NCBI GenBank assembly: GCA_039621445.1
Contig: CP154954.1
Location: 2,973,323 to 3,037,322, forward strand
Direction of reading: 5' to 3'
Source of the DNA: Euglena gracilis
Lineage: Eukaryota; Euglenida; Euglenophyceae; Euglenales
Length of the DNA stretch: 64,000 bases
Shown one piece after another: positions 44,177 through 55,538 of this stretch. The stretch's first letter is position 1; each line of letters begins with the position of its first letter. The translations under genes were made by a program, and so were the position numbers. The notes below the pieces were generated by a model, which was not told where the DNA came from, ran no database searches, and saw only the letters and a list, made by a program, of their open reading frames with translations.

Positions 44177-45035
44177 ATGGGGTTAAGGTCTGGCGACTGT
44201 GGTGGCCAAACCCCTCCGTTGAAGCGCAGCACTCGCTTCCACCTCATCCACGCTGTGGTACTCTCTCCGCGCACGGTGGGGAGAAGCCCCGTCCTGCTGG
44301 AAGCGGTAGCCCGCAGTCCTGCACAATGGATTGTGAATATGTCGAATATTGGCGTGCAAACACCAGGCGTTTCCGCCATGGTGCTGCACAAGTTGCGTGG
44401 GCATGTGTTTGCGGGCAAAGACCATTTGTGGTCGGCTCTGCAAGCTGCCTTCGCAGAAATCTCCCCCGAACAGGTCAAAGCATTTTATGACAGCATGCCT
44501 AACCGCATGCGGGCTGTCATTGCGGCTCGCGGTGGACACACCCGCTACTGACCTTCCCATACCCCGCCCTTTTGCATGACGGTTGCATTCGCGGCAAATC
44601 CAGCGCTTGATTGGCCGCATTGCTGCTTATAGCTTTACTCACCAGATGGGGGTATGTTTTTTGTGCTGTCAGGGGGGGTATGTTTTTTGTGTTGGCAACC
44701 TGTAGGGAAGTCGCGGTGGCGCACTGTACGGTACAGGACCTAGGCATCCCGCAGCAGCAACTCTGTCCAGTGGAGTCGCAGCTGCCATCACAACTCCACC
44801 AGCAGGTACTCCAAGCAGGCGCCGTCGGTAATCAGCAGGACCCGGGTGTGGGCATCTGGATGATTAAGTTCAGTAGGGGTCATCTGGGCATTGGCCACAA
44901 ACACCTCATAGCCCTCCACGAAGTGGTCCTGGACGCATCTGCCCAGGATCTTCCCCATTTTGGCAGAGGCAGGCATAGTCCGCATACTGCGATGGTGGGA
45001 CCGACTGCTTTGCGACATCATTACAGAATTTGCAG

Positions 45036-45390
45036 TGCCCAAACAAAAAAAGGTTCAGTGTGTTAGTTTAACAATTGTACATTCGTCTTGGAATGTTTGT
45101 ACTATGTTTTTTTGTGAAATTGTGCAAAGGAACATGGATTTTGTCGCATCAGAGAATTTTTGCCGGCACAACAGAATAAGAGCGTTCGACTTGGCACCAT
45201 CTCAGCTTAATTTGCATAACGGGACAATTACTCTGGATGCGTGGAAAAAAATCTGCTCGTTACAACCCCAAAGAATGATTTTAACAACAGAAGCTCGAGC
45301 ATTTTCTGTTGACAGAACAGTGGTGGAGTACACGTGCCAGGTTTCAAAGGGTGCCGGATGGTTTGCCGTCAAAATTGGACGTGGCACCAG
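45036..45390 (+). CDS. Exon candidate, unknown protein
   Basis: An open + frame ending at a consensus 5' splice site (ACCAG|GTGAGT at 45390/45391) reads RNMDFVASENFCRHNRIRAF, then DLAPSQLNLHNGTITLDAWK and ILTTEARAFSVDRTVVEYTC with ordinary amino-acid composition and no homopolymer artefacts. Possible acceptors are TTTGCAG at 45035 or GCAAAG at 45129. Not recognised; no continuation exon identified. It may belong to a transposon next to the Tc1 relic. Confidence 0.35.
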
Positions 45391-46029
45391 GTGAGTCGTG
45401 CAGCATTTCCGCAGTGGTTCAGTTGCAAATGAATAGTCAGTCTGTTCAACCCGGCTTTTAGCGGAAGAAGAAACCCGTCGCTGTTCTGATCACATCCCGT
45501 AATTGTGAGGCCAATCAAACAGAAAGTTGTTTTTTTCTTGCTCTTCATCCACACACTATGCATGAGCTCTTTTGATCCTCCTGCAACAGACACAGAATCC
45601 ATGCCAGTGTAAGGTCCAAATCGTGACACCGTCAAAATCGCCCACCTCCTGCCATGGCTCCCAGCCCCCTGGAGGTCATACCACCTAGCCAATTTTATTG
45701 CAGAACTACTTAACCCAGGCGCTGTCGGAGCAGCAGTATAATGTAGACATATCAAAATACCTGACCTTGCTTGAGTTGGGATGGCGTCAACTTCTGCCTC
45801 AACGCTGGTGTGTCGGCGTCTATTTTCTGTTGCTGTGTTGTGTATTGCCTCTTCACTGACGAATGACCCTTCCAAGATTTTTGAAGGAAGCTTGCACCAC
45901 CGGTACAGGTAAGCGCTTTTTTTTTATTACAGGACGAACCCCCCCCCTCCCCCAGAGTTGGTAAACTGAAGCCTGCTAGGCATCCCCTCCCCCAGAGTTT
46001 GGTAAAAAGAAGCTTGGAATTATTTCCCA

Positions 46030-46255
46030 TCTTTCCCCCTAATTTTTCCCTGTGGGGATGTAGCTTACGCCTGGTCCAGTGGAGAGCTGCTGTGCAATGT
46101 CCAACCCCTCTCCGACGCGCGGCTCATTCACATGCATGCCTGTCATGGCCCTGTTATATGTTTTCTCTCCCAGAGAACAGAGTGCGATTGGTGGGCAACC
46201 TAGCATGCCTTTTGAGCGCTCCTTCCTTGCAACCAGACCTGACTTGGAAATGGGG
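46030..46255 (+). repeat. Dispersed repeat (partner 18917-19165)
   Basis: Same landmarks as the partner. Just upstream, a CCCCTCCCCCAGAGTT-GGTAAA string occurs twice (45948 and 45985). Confidence 0.65.
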
Positions 46256-46772
46256 GTGGCGGTGGTGGTCTGATTAGCGGCGGTTTGCAGAGGTTGGAAA
46301 AAAATGTTCGTGAGGTTTCTTTTCCAACCCATTCTGGGTGGAAGGTGTAAAGTTGGAGCAAGGGCATGATGCAGAATTTCCAAAGTTTTGGAGCTTGGTT
46401 GCAGAAAGACGTTTCCAGAAATGGGTCGAAGAATTGGCCGTCACCCCCCTCTCAGTAAGCTGTCATGACCGAGAACCTGTCAGCAGCCCACCAACGAAAC
46501 TGCCAGGTCCCCAGATACTGGCCAACATGTCGAGGTTAAAATTCAATGAAGTTCCTTTGAAAGACCCTGAGGTTGGAATCCCCCCAGGGAGCCTGTTCTC
46601 TTCCCTCCATATTCGCCAACCTGTCTTCATTGGGGGCACCTGTCCTCCTCTCTCCCCGCATCTTGTCTCCCAACGATTGTTTGAAATTTTTCACTTTTTT
46701 CTTGAAGAAGCAGATTCCTGAGTTTTTTGTTTTTTGGTTGTCTTGTGGTTTTTGATTTATTTTCTTTTTTTG

Positions 46773-46782
46773 TTTGTTTATG

Positions 46783-46813
<31 letters not shown>

Positions 46814-46824
46814 TTTTTTATTTT
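46773..46824 (+). repeat. T-rich homopolymer tract
   Basis: About 50 nt almost entirely T, including one run of more than 25. Confidence 0.95.
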
Positions 46825-46829
46825 TATTT

Positions 46830-49700
46830 CTGGAGAAGCAGATCCTGAGTTGAAAAAAACATTCGAACATTGCTTTCAAGCTTATCCCAAACTTGCGAAA
46901 AATTGTGTTGTCGGATTTTCTGTCTGCCGGCGGTCGAATTTTTTTTGACTTTTTTCCCTGTCACCCAGCCCCACCCCCCCTCTTCGTACTTGCTGGCCTG
47001 CCTCCTACATCGGTGCTTGCTGATTTGTCTGGGGACAGTTTCCGGAGTGGGGAGGCTGGGTAAAGATGGAACCAAGGGGCAGGAAAGGATGGTGGGATAT
47101 CCTCTCCCAACGCTTTCCAGCTTGCTGAGGCTTCCTCAGGCTGTCTGCGAGGTGACCCACCCCAGAGTGTATTTTCCCAACGGGTTATTTTCATGTGAGG
47201 GAGGTGGCTGACCGATGTGATGCTTTTTTTTTAAAATCTCTGAGCGACTGACTCGTTCGTCACCCTCTCTCATGCTGAAGTGGTGGCTTCTGTCTGCAGG
47301 AATTTTTTTTATCCCATTGTTCTTTCCCCTGTGCTGAAGTGGTGGTTTCTGTTTTGGCGAATTTTTTTTATCCATTGTTTTCGTTCGAACTGAAAATGTC
47401 AGGACATTGACGTGAGGCAGAAAAATGACTGCTGAAAATCTGGACAACTAGATGTTCCTCCAGCCAAATTTATTATCAGGCTCGATATTAAGGCGCAACA
47501 TTCATACACTGGCGCCTTATTGGCCGCATTTCACCCGTATTTTGGCGTGTCAAGTTCAAGGGGGAGAAGCTGCAACCGAGGGGGGGGGTGCCTCCCTGGA
47601 CAGCACCCAGAACTCCGCTCCCCACCCCTTGGTTTGTGAGAATCAGGCTCCTGGGCACCACATTAGGCACACTGACGGGTTTGCTACAGCACCACTCAGA
47701 AAATGTGCACATTTTGGCACTGAACTTCCAACTTCCTCCAGGTCAGGGGTTTTTTTTAGTCGTGGACCCCCGGGTGTGGGTAGGGTGGGTGGGTCCGGCT
47801 GAGACCCCCCCCCCCCTCCCCGGGCCCCTAGGGGGGAGTGGGATATACTTTTCGGTGCCGAAGGCGCCGAGAGTTTTTGAAAAGGTGCTATTTTTGGAAT
47901 TTCCCGCGATTTTTGAGTGGCTCCGGAACCCCCCCCCCCCCCCGGGTGGCCCCGGGGGTGGGTGGCGCGGGGGGTCCCCCCTCCCCCCCGGTCTTAAAAA
48001 AACCTCTGCTCCAGGTTCATTGGCCCAGTTCGGATTGCCCGGCACCCAACCCCCCCCCCCCCCCCAAACCCGGGTCAAGCACCTCCCTGCCCTACGGTGT
48101 GGAGCCTGCCCTGCGCAGCCAAACCCAGGCTTCAGTGGCCTGGTTAGGATTAACTGGCGCGGGGTTCCTGCCTAGCGGACACTTCGCAGCCCTCTCGCCT
48201 GCAGTCACCACACACACAGTCGCACCGTTTGGCCCCTTGGCCAATTTTGACTCGGTCAACTCACACCACAGGCAGAGAGAGAAGATGCCAGGGTTGCTTC
48301 GCTGGATTGCAAAATGCTGTTTCCTGGTCCGAAATTCCCCCCCTTGTGTGAATGGCACCCGCGGTGGTTTCAATACTTTTGCTGCACCAACTGTCCCCTT
48401 GTGGACTGGAGAGTCACAGGGGTGAGGCTGGACGGGGAAAGGAATGACGTTTTGTTGTCTGCTTTAATTCTTCAGATATGAAATATTTGATTCTGGACGA
48501 TGTATTGTAATGAATGGACGATGCATTCTCTGATGAAACTCTGAACAATGTATTTTGAAAAGTGGTGTCACCATTATTTCGGCGAAAATCAAAATTCTTT
48601 TCCAGATGTTCACCCAAAGAAACATCAGCCATCCGTTCTGAAGTCTTTCCCCAACTCTTCAGCAATTTTGAAAAAGGTTTTGCTAATACTTGTGATGTTC
48701 AATTTCTACGTTCGTGCGCTGTTCTTTTTTTTGCCTCCATACAGGCGGACCAGCATGCAACCTACAGTTGGCATGCCGGGGTGGGCAGGACCACCACTGA
48801 ACACTGCTCAAGCAGAAGCATTGCTCGCTTCAATCAGAAACGATTCCTCCGAATGTCCTCAGGATTAAGTCACCAGTTTTTTTGGAGGAGGCTAATTCTT
48901 TTTCGCACCGACCTACCCCCATGCTTTTTTAAGTTTTCTGGTGATGTGATTTATTTGTAATTGGAAAAGTAATTTTTCCTTCTTGGTGATGATGTGAAAC
49001 GAAGAGAATCGTTTTTCAACTGCGTAATAGCACAGGGATCCTTCCACTTCCTGAAAAGGAAATTAATTGAAATTCATGGAGGATCACGGAAAAAGGCGGG
49101 AGACCATTTTTACAGCAATCGCAAAAATTCACGGATATTCACGGATGAGGCAGAGGGATATGATTTGATATGGAATATGATTTTTGACTTTTTAAAAAAA
49201 ATAAAAAAAGGAAATTCACGGAAAATCACTGAAAATCACGGATACATTTTGGCCTCGGCCAGCACGGAAACAGGAGAAACCCTGAAAGGCAATGCACAGG
49301 CACCGGGGTGGCAAATTGCAAATTTTGCATATGAATATGAGACAAGCCAACCCTGTGCTGCCACTGTGCCAACCCATGTGGTTCTGTCTCTCTTGCCCTC
49401 CCCCAGTATTGGCTTTTTTTTGACCCATTAGCACCCCGCCCTGTGCCACGCGTGGCCTGTCCACCGTGCCAGGACAGCCCGTCTTGCTGAGAACCCCAGC
49501 CACTCCTCGAATCCGCAGGGGAAATTTCCCTTTCCGGGGATTCTGGGCAGCAATGTTGGCTCCCTTCTGCGATTATTTGCCATTGGCCTCTCCCCAGCCG
49601 ATGGACAGTGTGGGCCACACGTGTTATTTCACACCAATGTGAATCAGGGCACCACTATGTCGACACGGTAGTCAGGCCACCGCAGCAAAGTCAGGCATTT
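46830..49700. other. No gene recognised
   Basis: Unique-looking sequence with short C runs around 47815, 47932 and 48050. Short frames exist (for example MQPTVGMPGWAGPPLNTAQA near 48755 after a CCATACAG acceptor-like site), but none is supported by a motif or a second copy. Confidence 0.5.
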
Positions 49701-49713
49701 AGTATCGGTAGTA

Positions 49714-50123
49714 CCCCCCCCCCCCTAGTCGTACGACCACCCCTCATTTATGACCACCCCCCGGTCACAGGTTGCAGGTCATGGGGGTGTTATGACCACC
49801 CCCCCCGGTCACAGGTTGCAGGTTGCGAAAAATTTAACCCCCAAAAATAAGTCCCCCCCCTGGCCGGTCCGAGCAAAAATCCATGAAATGGACCCCCCCA
49901 AAATAAGGTCCCCCCTGCCGGCGCGAAGCGCCGGATTTTTGAAAAATGGGACATTTTGGGGGGGGTAAATCTGCCATTTTGCGACAGTTTTCACACACTT
50001 CTACGACCGCCCCCTCATCTATGACCACCCCCCGGTCACAGGTTGCAGGTTATGGGGGTGTTATGACCACCCCCCCCGGTCACAGGCTGCAGGAACCCGG
50101 TCATACGACTAGGGGGGGGGGGG
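49714..50123. mobile_element. Non-autonomous transposon, C12/G12-tipped TIRs, TSD TAGTA
   Basis: The element starts with C12-TAGTCGTACGACC and ends with GGTCATACGACTA-G12: 25-bp terminal repeats with one mismatch. TAGTA flanks it on both sides (49709-49713 and 50124-50128). Inside are two direct copies of a TATGACCACCCCCC-GGTCACAGG module (about 49731-49828 and 49998-50094). Between them sits an apparently nested AATAAG C/G-run module. No transposase. The 5-bp duplication does not point to one superfamily. Confidence 0.85.
49846..49969. mobile_element. Nested AATAAG C/G-run module
   Basis: C-run-AAAAATAAGTC-C-run on the left, a G run on the right, and the mini-hairpin CCGGCGC-GAA-GCGCCGG at 49918-49934. 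TAA occurs on both sides (TTTAA before, TAAAT after), a possible 3-bp target duplication. Confidence 0.55.
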
Positions 50124-50590
50124 TAGTAGGGCCTTGACATACCTTGGGTTTGTGTCCGTCGCAAATTGAAGGGGGGGTATGCCTCTTCAGAATTGTGCAA
50201 AATCAGCAGGTCAGTTTTTTTTGGGAGGAAAGGAGAAGGTGGATCGGTCGTCCACTCCACCAGGCAGGTGCTGATAGTGTCCGTGGAAAAATTAATGTGA
50301 GGTTGTTTCTGGGGACCTCCGCAACTCCTCGGGGACATTGACCCCCCCAATGAATTGTCAGAATCCTTTGGACTTTGGGTCATTTTCCGGTCAAAAAAGT
50401 CAAAAAAAATCGAAATTTTTTTTACCCAAAACCACGTGTTTTTGCCTCCCAGACCCAGGAAAGGGTGTTTTTGACCCGAAAATGAGTGTTTTTCAACCCC
50501 GTCCCCGGCCTGGGTTGGGCCGCCGAGCCGCCGGCCGGGCCGGGCCGGGCCGGGCCGGGCCGGGCCAGGGTGGTCTCCCAAAGAGCTCAG

Positions 50591-53065
50591 CTCTACGTCA
50601 CACCCTGGCCGCTGAGCTCTTATCTCTTTAGAGTAAGAGCGAAGTTTACCACCGGGGCCGGAGGGGGGGGGTCCGACCCCCCCCCCGCCCCCCCCCCCCC
50701 CGCCCCCCCCCCCCCTCCCTGGGTAGGCAAGACCCCCGAGGATTATCGATGTGATTGGATTTCCTGGCCCCCAAAGTGAATAGCCAATAGGTTAGGGGAC
50801 GATCCCTAGTTTCTCCAGAGCCTTTGGGTTACCCCAACTCCACGCCAGTCCGGAGATATGCCCGAGCAAAAAAGTTGTCTACCGTCTTTTTTTTCTGGGG
50901 AAATTGCAGGGTCATTTTTGGGTCAAAAACAGTTTTTCCGGGTCTGGGAGGCAAAAACACGTGGTTTTGGGCAAAAAAGGTTTTTTCGATTTTTCCCAAC
51001 TTTTTTTGGCCCAGTTTTGACCCAAAGTCAATGGGTTGGCGGCCCAAAACGGGGCGCTGGAGGGTCGAAAAACACTCATTTTTGGCTCGAAAACACTTTT
51101 TTCGGATCCGAGAGGTCAAAAAACATGGTTTTGGGCAATTTTTTTTTTCGAATTTTTCCGACTTTTTGACCCAAAAATGGCTAAATGCACCACCGGCCAG
51201 CGGGGCGGCCCCAGCCCGGGGGGGGGGGGGCATGGGGGGGGCAGTCCGGGTCGGAATTTTTTTTGCTCAAACACACTTTTTTTGATGTTGTGAAGTGAAA
51301 AAAAGTGTTTTTGAGCAAAAATTTTTTTTAAAATTTTAGGTCCCGACCTGCCTCCCGACCTCCCAAGCCCATCCGCCCTCGGACCCCCCGCAGGGGTCCC
51401 CGAATACCCAAAAATGGCCCAAAATCGCACAACCAGACCCCGGGAACCTCAAAAAACGGTTAAACCCCCCCCCCTAAACCTCAGGATTGACCCCCTGGTT
51501 TGGGTCCCAACTCCTCGTCCAGTCCGAGATAAGCCAATTTACGGTTTCGGGCCCCGAACGGGCCCGAAATGGCCAAAACTGGCAAAACTGGCCCAAAACC
51601 ACAAAACGGGCGTAACTCGGGCTAGGCGAGGAGTTGGCCCAAACCGTGCATACCGTTCGAACGGGCGTCCCAAAGTTGTGGAATGAGTTCCTCTTTATTT
51701 TATCTCAACTCCGCGTCTTCGAGATATTTTGAATTTTTCGATTTTTTTGACCCCAAAATGACCCTGAAATTTTCCTTTTTTGACATGAAAATGATGCAAC
51801 GTCCATTGGTTTCGGGCCCAAAACGGAGGCCGGGGGTCCAAAAACGCTCATTTTCGGCTCGAAAACACTTTTTTCGGGTCCAGGAGGTCAAAAAACATGG
51901 TTTTGGGCAAAAATTTTTTTCGAATTTTTTCGACTTTTTGACCCAAAAATGGCTACGTCCACCGGCCGGGGGGGGGGGGCGCAGCCGGGGGGGGGGGCCG
52001 GGTCAGTTTAATTTTTTTGGCTCAAAAACACTTTTTTTGATGTTCTAAAGTGAAAAAAAGTGTTTTTGAGCGAAAAAAAAATTTCAAAATTTTGGGTCCC
52101 AACCTGCCTGCCAACCCCCCCTCGCCCAGCCGCCTTCCAACCCACCCCCCCCCCCGCAGGGGTCCCCGGGTACCCAAAACTGGCCCAAAATTGCACAACC
52201 AGACCCCGGGAACCTCAAAAAACGGTCAACCCCCCCCCCAAACCTCATGATTGACCCCCTGGTTTGGGTCCCAACTCCTCGTCTAGCCCGAGATACGGCC
52301 AATTTACGGTTTCGGGCCTGGAACAGGCCCGAAATGGCCAAAACTGGCAAAACTGGCCCAAAACCACAAACGACCGTATCTCGGGCTAGGCGAGGAGTTG
52401 GCCCAAACCGCGCATACCGATCGATCGGGCGTTGTGGAAGGCGGTCCTCTTTACTTTTTTTCAACTCCGCAGCGTTTTCGAGACATTTTGAATTTTTCGA
52501 TTTTTTGACCCCAAAATGACCTGCAATCCCCACTTAACCGTTTTCGGCCAAAAAAAGTCGAAAAAAATCGAAAGTTTTTTTTCGCCCAAAACCATGTTTT
52601 TTTGGCCTCCCGGACCCGGAAAAACTGTTTTTGAGCCAAAAAATGAGCGTTTTTTGACCCGCCAGCCCCGGTTTGGGCCCAAATCTTAAGGACTTTGGGT
52701 CAAAACCGGGTCAAAAAGGTCGAAAAAAATCAAAAATTTTTTTGCCCGAAATGATGTTTTTTGGCCTCCCGGACCCAGAAAAAGTGTTTTGAGCCGAAAA
52801 TGAGCGCCACTCGACCCGCCAGCACCCCGTTTTTGGCCCGAATCCTTTGGACTTTGGGTCATTTTCCGGTCAAAAAAGTCAAAAAAAATCGAAATTTTTT
52901 TTTACCCAAAACCACGTGTTTTTGCCTCCCAGACCCAGGAAAGGGTGTTTTTGACCCGAAAATGAGTGTTTTTCAACCCCGTATCCGGCCTGGGTTGGGC
53001 CGCCGAGCCGCTGGCCGGGCCGGGCCGGGCCGGGCCGGGCCAGGGTGGTCTCCCAAAGAGCTCAG
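50591..53065 (+). repeat. Array unit 1 (2475 nt)
   Basis: Reference unit used here. The sub-repeats start near 51247 and 52013. Inverted arms: 50425-50500 (just before the anchor) with 50915-50985, 51505-51530 with about 51615-51640, and 52271-52298 with 52374-52401. Confidence 0.9.
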
Positions 53066-55538
53066 CTCTACGTCACACCCTGGCCGCTGAGCTCTTATCT
53101 CTTTAGAGTAAGAGCGAAGCTTACCACCGGGGCCGGAGGGGGGGGTCCGACCCCCCCCGCCCCCCCCCCCCCGCCCCCCGCCCCCCCCTCCCTGGGTAGG
53201 CAAGACCCCCGAGGATTATCGATGTGATTGGATTTCCTGGCCCCCAAAGTGAATAGCCAATAGGTTAGGGGACGATCCCTAGTTTCTCCAGAGCCCTTGG
53301 GTTACCCCAACTCCACGCCAGTCCGGAGATATGCCCGAGCAAAAAAGTTGTCTACCGTCTTTTTTTTCTGGGGAAATTGCAGGGTCATTTTTGGGTCAAA
53401 AACAGTTTTTCCGGGTCTGGGAGGCAAAAACACGTGGTTTTGGGCAAAAAAGGTTTTTTCGATTTTTCCCAACTTTTTTTGGCCCAGTTTTGACCCAAAG
53501 TCAATGGGTTGGCGGCCCAAAACGGGGCGCTGGAGGGTCGAAAAACACTCATTTTTGGCTCGAAAACACTTTTTTCGGGTCCGAGAGGTCAAAAAACATG
53601 GTTTTGGGCAATTTTTTTTCGAATTTTTCCGACTTTTTGACCCAAAAATGGCTTAATGCACCACCGGCCAGCGGGGCGGGCCCCAGCCAGGGGGGGGGGG
53701 CATGTGGGGGGCAGTCCGGGTCGGAATTTTTTTTTGCTCAAACACACTTTTTTTGATGTTGTGAAGTGAAAAAAAGTGTTTTTGAGCAAAAAAATTTTTT
53801 TAAAATTTTAGGTCCCGACCTGCCTCCCGACCTCCCAAGCCCATCCACCCTCGGACCCCCCGCAGGGGTCCCCGAATACCCAAAAATGGCCCAAAATCGC
53901 ACAACCAGACCCCGGGAACCTCAAAAAACGGTTAAACCCCCCCCCCTAAACCTGAGGATTGACCCCCTGGTTTGGGTCCCAACTCCTCGTCCAGTCCGAG
54001 ATATAGCCAATTTATGGTTTCGGGCCCCGAACGGGCCCGAAATGGCCAAAACTGGCAAAACTGGCCCAAAACCACAAAACGGGCGTAACTCGGGCTAGGC
54101 GAGGAGTTGGCCCAAACCGTGCATACCAATCGAACGGGCGTCCCAAAGTTGTGGAATGAGTTCCTCTTTATTTTATCTCAACTCCGCGTCTTCGAGATAT
54201 TTTGAATTTTTCGATTTTTTTGACCCCAAAATGACCCTGAAATTTTCCTTTTTTGACATGAAAATGATCCAACGTCCATTGGTTTCGGGCCCAAAACGGA
54301 GGCCGGGGGTCCAAAAACGCTCATTTTCGGCTCGAAAACACTTTTTTCGGGTCCGAGAGGTCAAAAAACATGGTTTTGGGCAAAAAATTTTTTCGAATTT
54401 TTTCGACTTTTTGACCCAAAAATGGCTACGTCCACCGGCCGGGGGGGGGGGGGGGGGGAGGCCGGGGGCGGGGTCCGGGTCGGTTTAATTTTTTTGGCTC
54501 AAAAACACTTTTTTTGATGTTCTAAAGTGAAAAAAAGTGTTTTTGAGGGAAAGAAATTTTTTCAAAATTTTGGGTCCCAACCTGCCTGCCATCCCCCCCT
54601 CGCCCAGCCGCCCTCCAACCCCCCGCAGGGGTCCCCGGGTACCCAAAACTGGCCCAAAATTGCACAACCAGACCCCGGGAACCTCAAAAAACGGTCAACC
54701 CCCCCCCCCAAACCTCATGATTGACCCCCTGGTTTGGGTCCCAACTCCTCGTCTAGCCCGAGATACGGCCAATTTACGGTTTCGGGCCTGGAACAGGCCC
54801 GAAATGGCCATAAACTGGCAAAACTGGCCCAAAACCACAAAACGACCGTATCTCGGGCTAGGCGAGGAGTTGGCCCAAACCGCGCATACCGATCGATCGG
54901 GCGTTGTGGAAGGCGGTCCTCTTTACTTTTTTTCAACTCCGCAGCGTTTTCGAGACATTTTGAATTTTTCGATTTTTTGACCCCAAAATGACCTGCAATC
55001 CCCACTTAACCGTTTTCGGCCAAAAAAAGTCGAAAAAAATCGAAAGTTTTTTTTCGCCCAAAACCATGTTTTTTTGGCCTCCCGGACCCGGAAAAACTGT
55101 TTTTGAGCCAAAAAATGAGCGTTTTTTGACCCGCCAGCCCCGGTTTGGGCCCAAATCTTAAGGACTTTGGGTCAAAACCGGGTCAAAAAGGTCGAAAAAA
55201 ATCAAAAAAATTTTTGCCCGAAATGATGTTTTTTGGCCTCCCGGACCCAGAAAAAGTGTTTTTGAGCCGAAAATGAGCGCCACTCGACCCGCCAGCACCC
55301 CGTTTTTGGCCCGAATCCTTTGGACTTTGGGTCATTTTCCGGTCAAAAAAGTAAAAAAAAATTTAAATTTTTTTTTACCAAAACCCACTTTTTTTTGCCT
55401 CCCAGACCCAGGAAAGGGTGTTTTTGACCCGAAAATGAGTGTTTTTCAACCCCGTATCTGGCCTGGGTTGGGCCGCCGAGCCGCCGGCCGGGCCGGGCCG
55501 GGCCGGGCCGGGCCAGGGTGGTCTCCCAAAGAGCTCAG
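53066..55538 (+). repeat. Array unit 2 (2473 nt)
   Basis: Almost identical to unit 1; differences sit mainly in homopolymer lengths and a few substitutions, for example ACCAATCGAACGG at about 54127 instead of ACCGTTCGAACGG. Confidence 0.9.

Larger units (their letters stand above)
43371..44552 (+). pseudogene. Tc1/mariner transposase relic, intron-containing and rearranged
   Basis: From ATG 43371/43383 an N-terminal DNA-binding region reads SKRVETYLSF...KISKATVQ. A 46-nt GT-AG intron (43504-43549) restores frame to GMASRFKERGTLDRKVG. A 48-nt intron (43641-43688) then joins to RRGVLKVAMKNPFLEL. A third junction to EFIRTILRKAGLCC...ARKPLLSSVN is unclear. A dispersed repeat interrupts at 43968-44176. 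The catalytic part follows inverted: minus-strand FQQDGASPHRAR (about 44269-44304), a frameshift, and WPPQSPDLNPI (44177-44209). The C-terminus is again on the + strand: DHLWSALQAAFAEISPEQVK, then DSMPNRMRAVIAARGGHTRY and a stop at 44552. The first catalytic Asp and the final acidic residue are missing, so it is dead. Confidence 0.85.

Noticed and set aside
50824-51285. Frames of 100-200 codons repeated in every array unit
   Set aside because: Similarity follows from the tandem repeat. They contain homopolymer-coded Phe/Lys/Pro runs, shift with run length, and overlap on both strands.
50361-53065. CRISPR-like regularly spaced repeats
   Set aside because: Units are kilobase-sized, spacers are not unique, and the context is eukaryotic.
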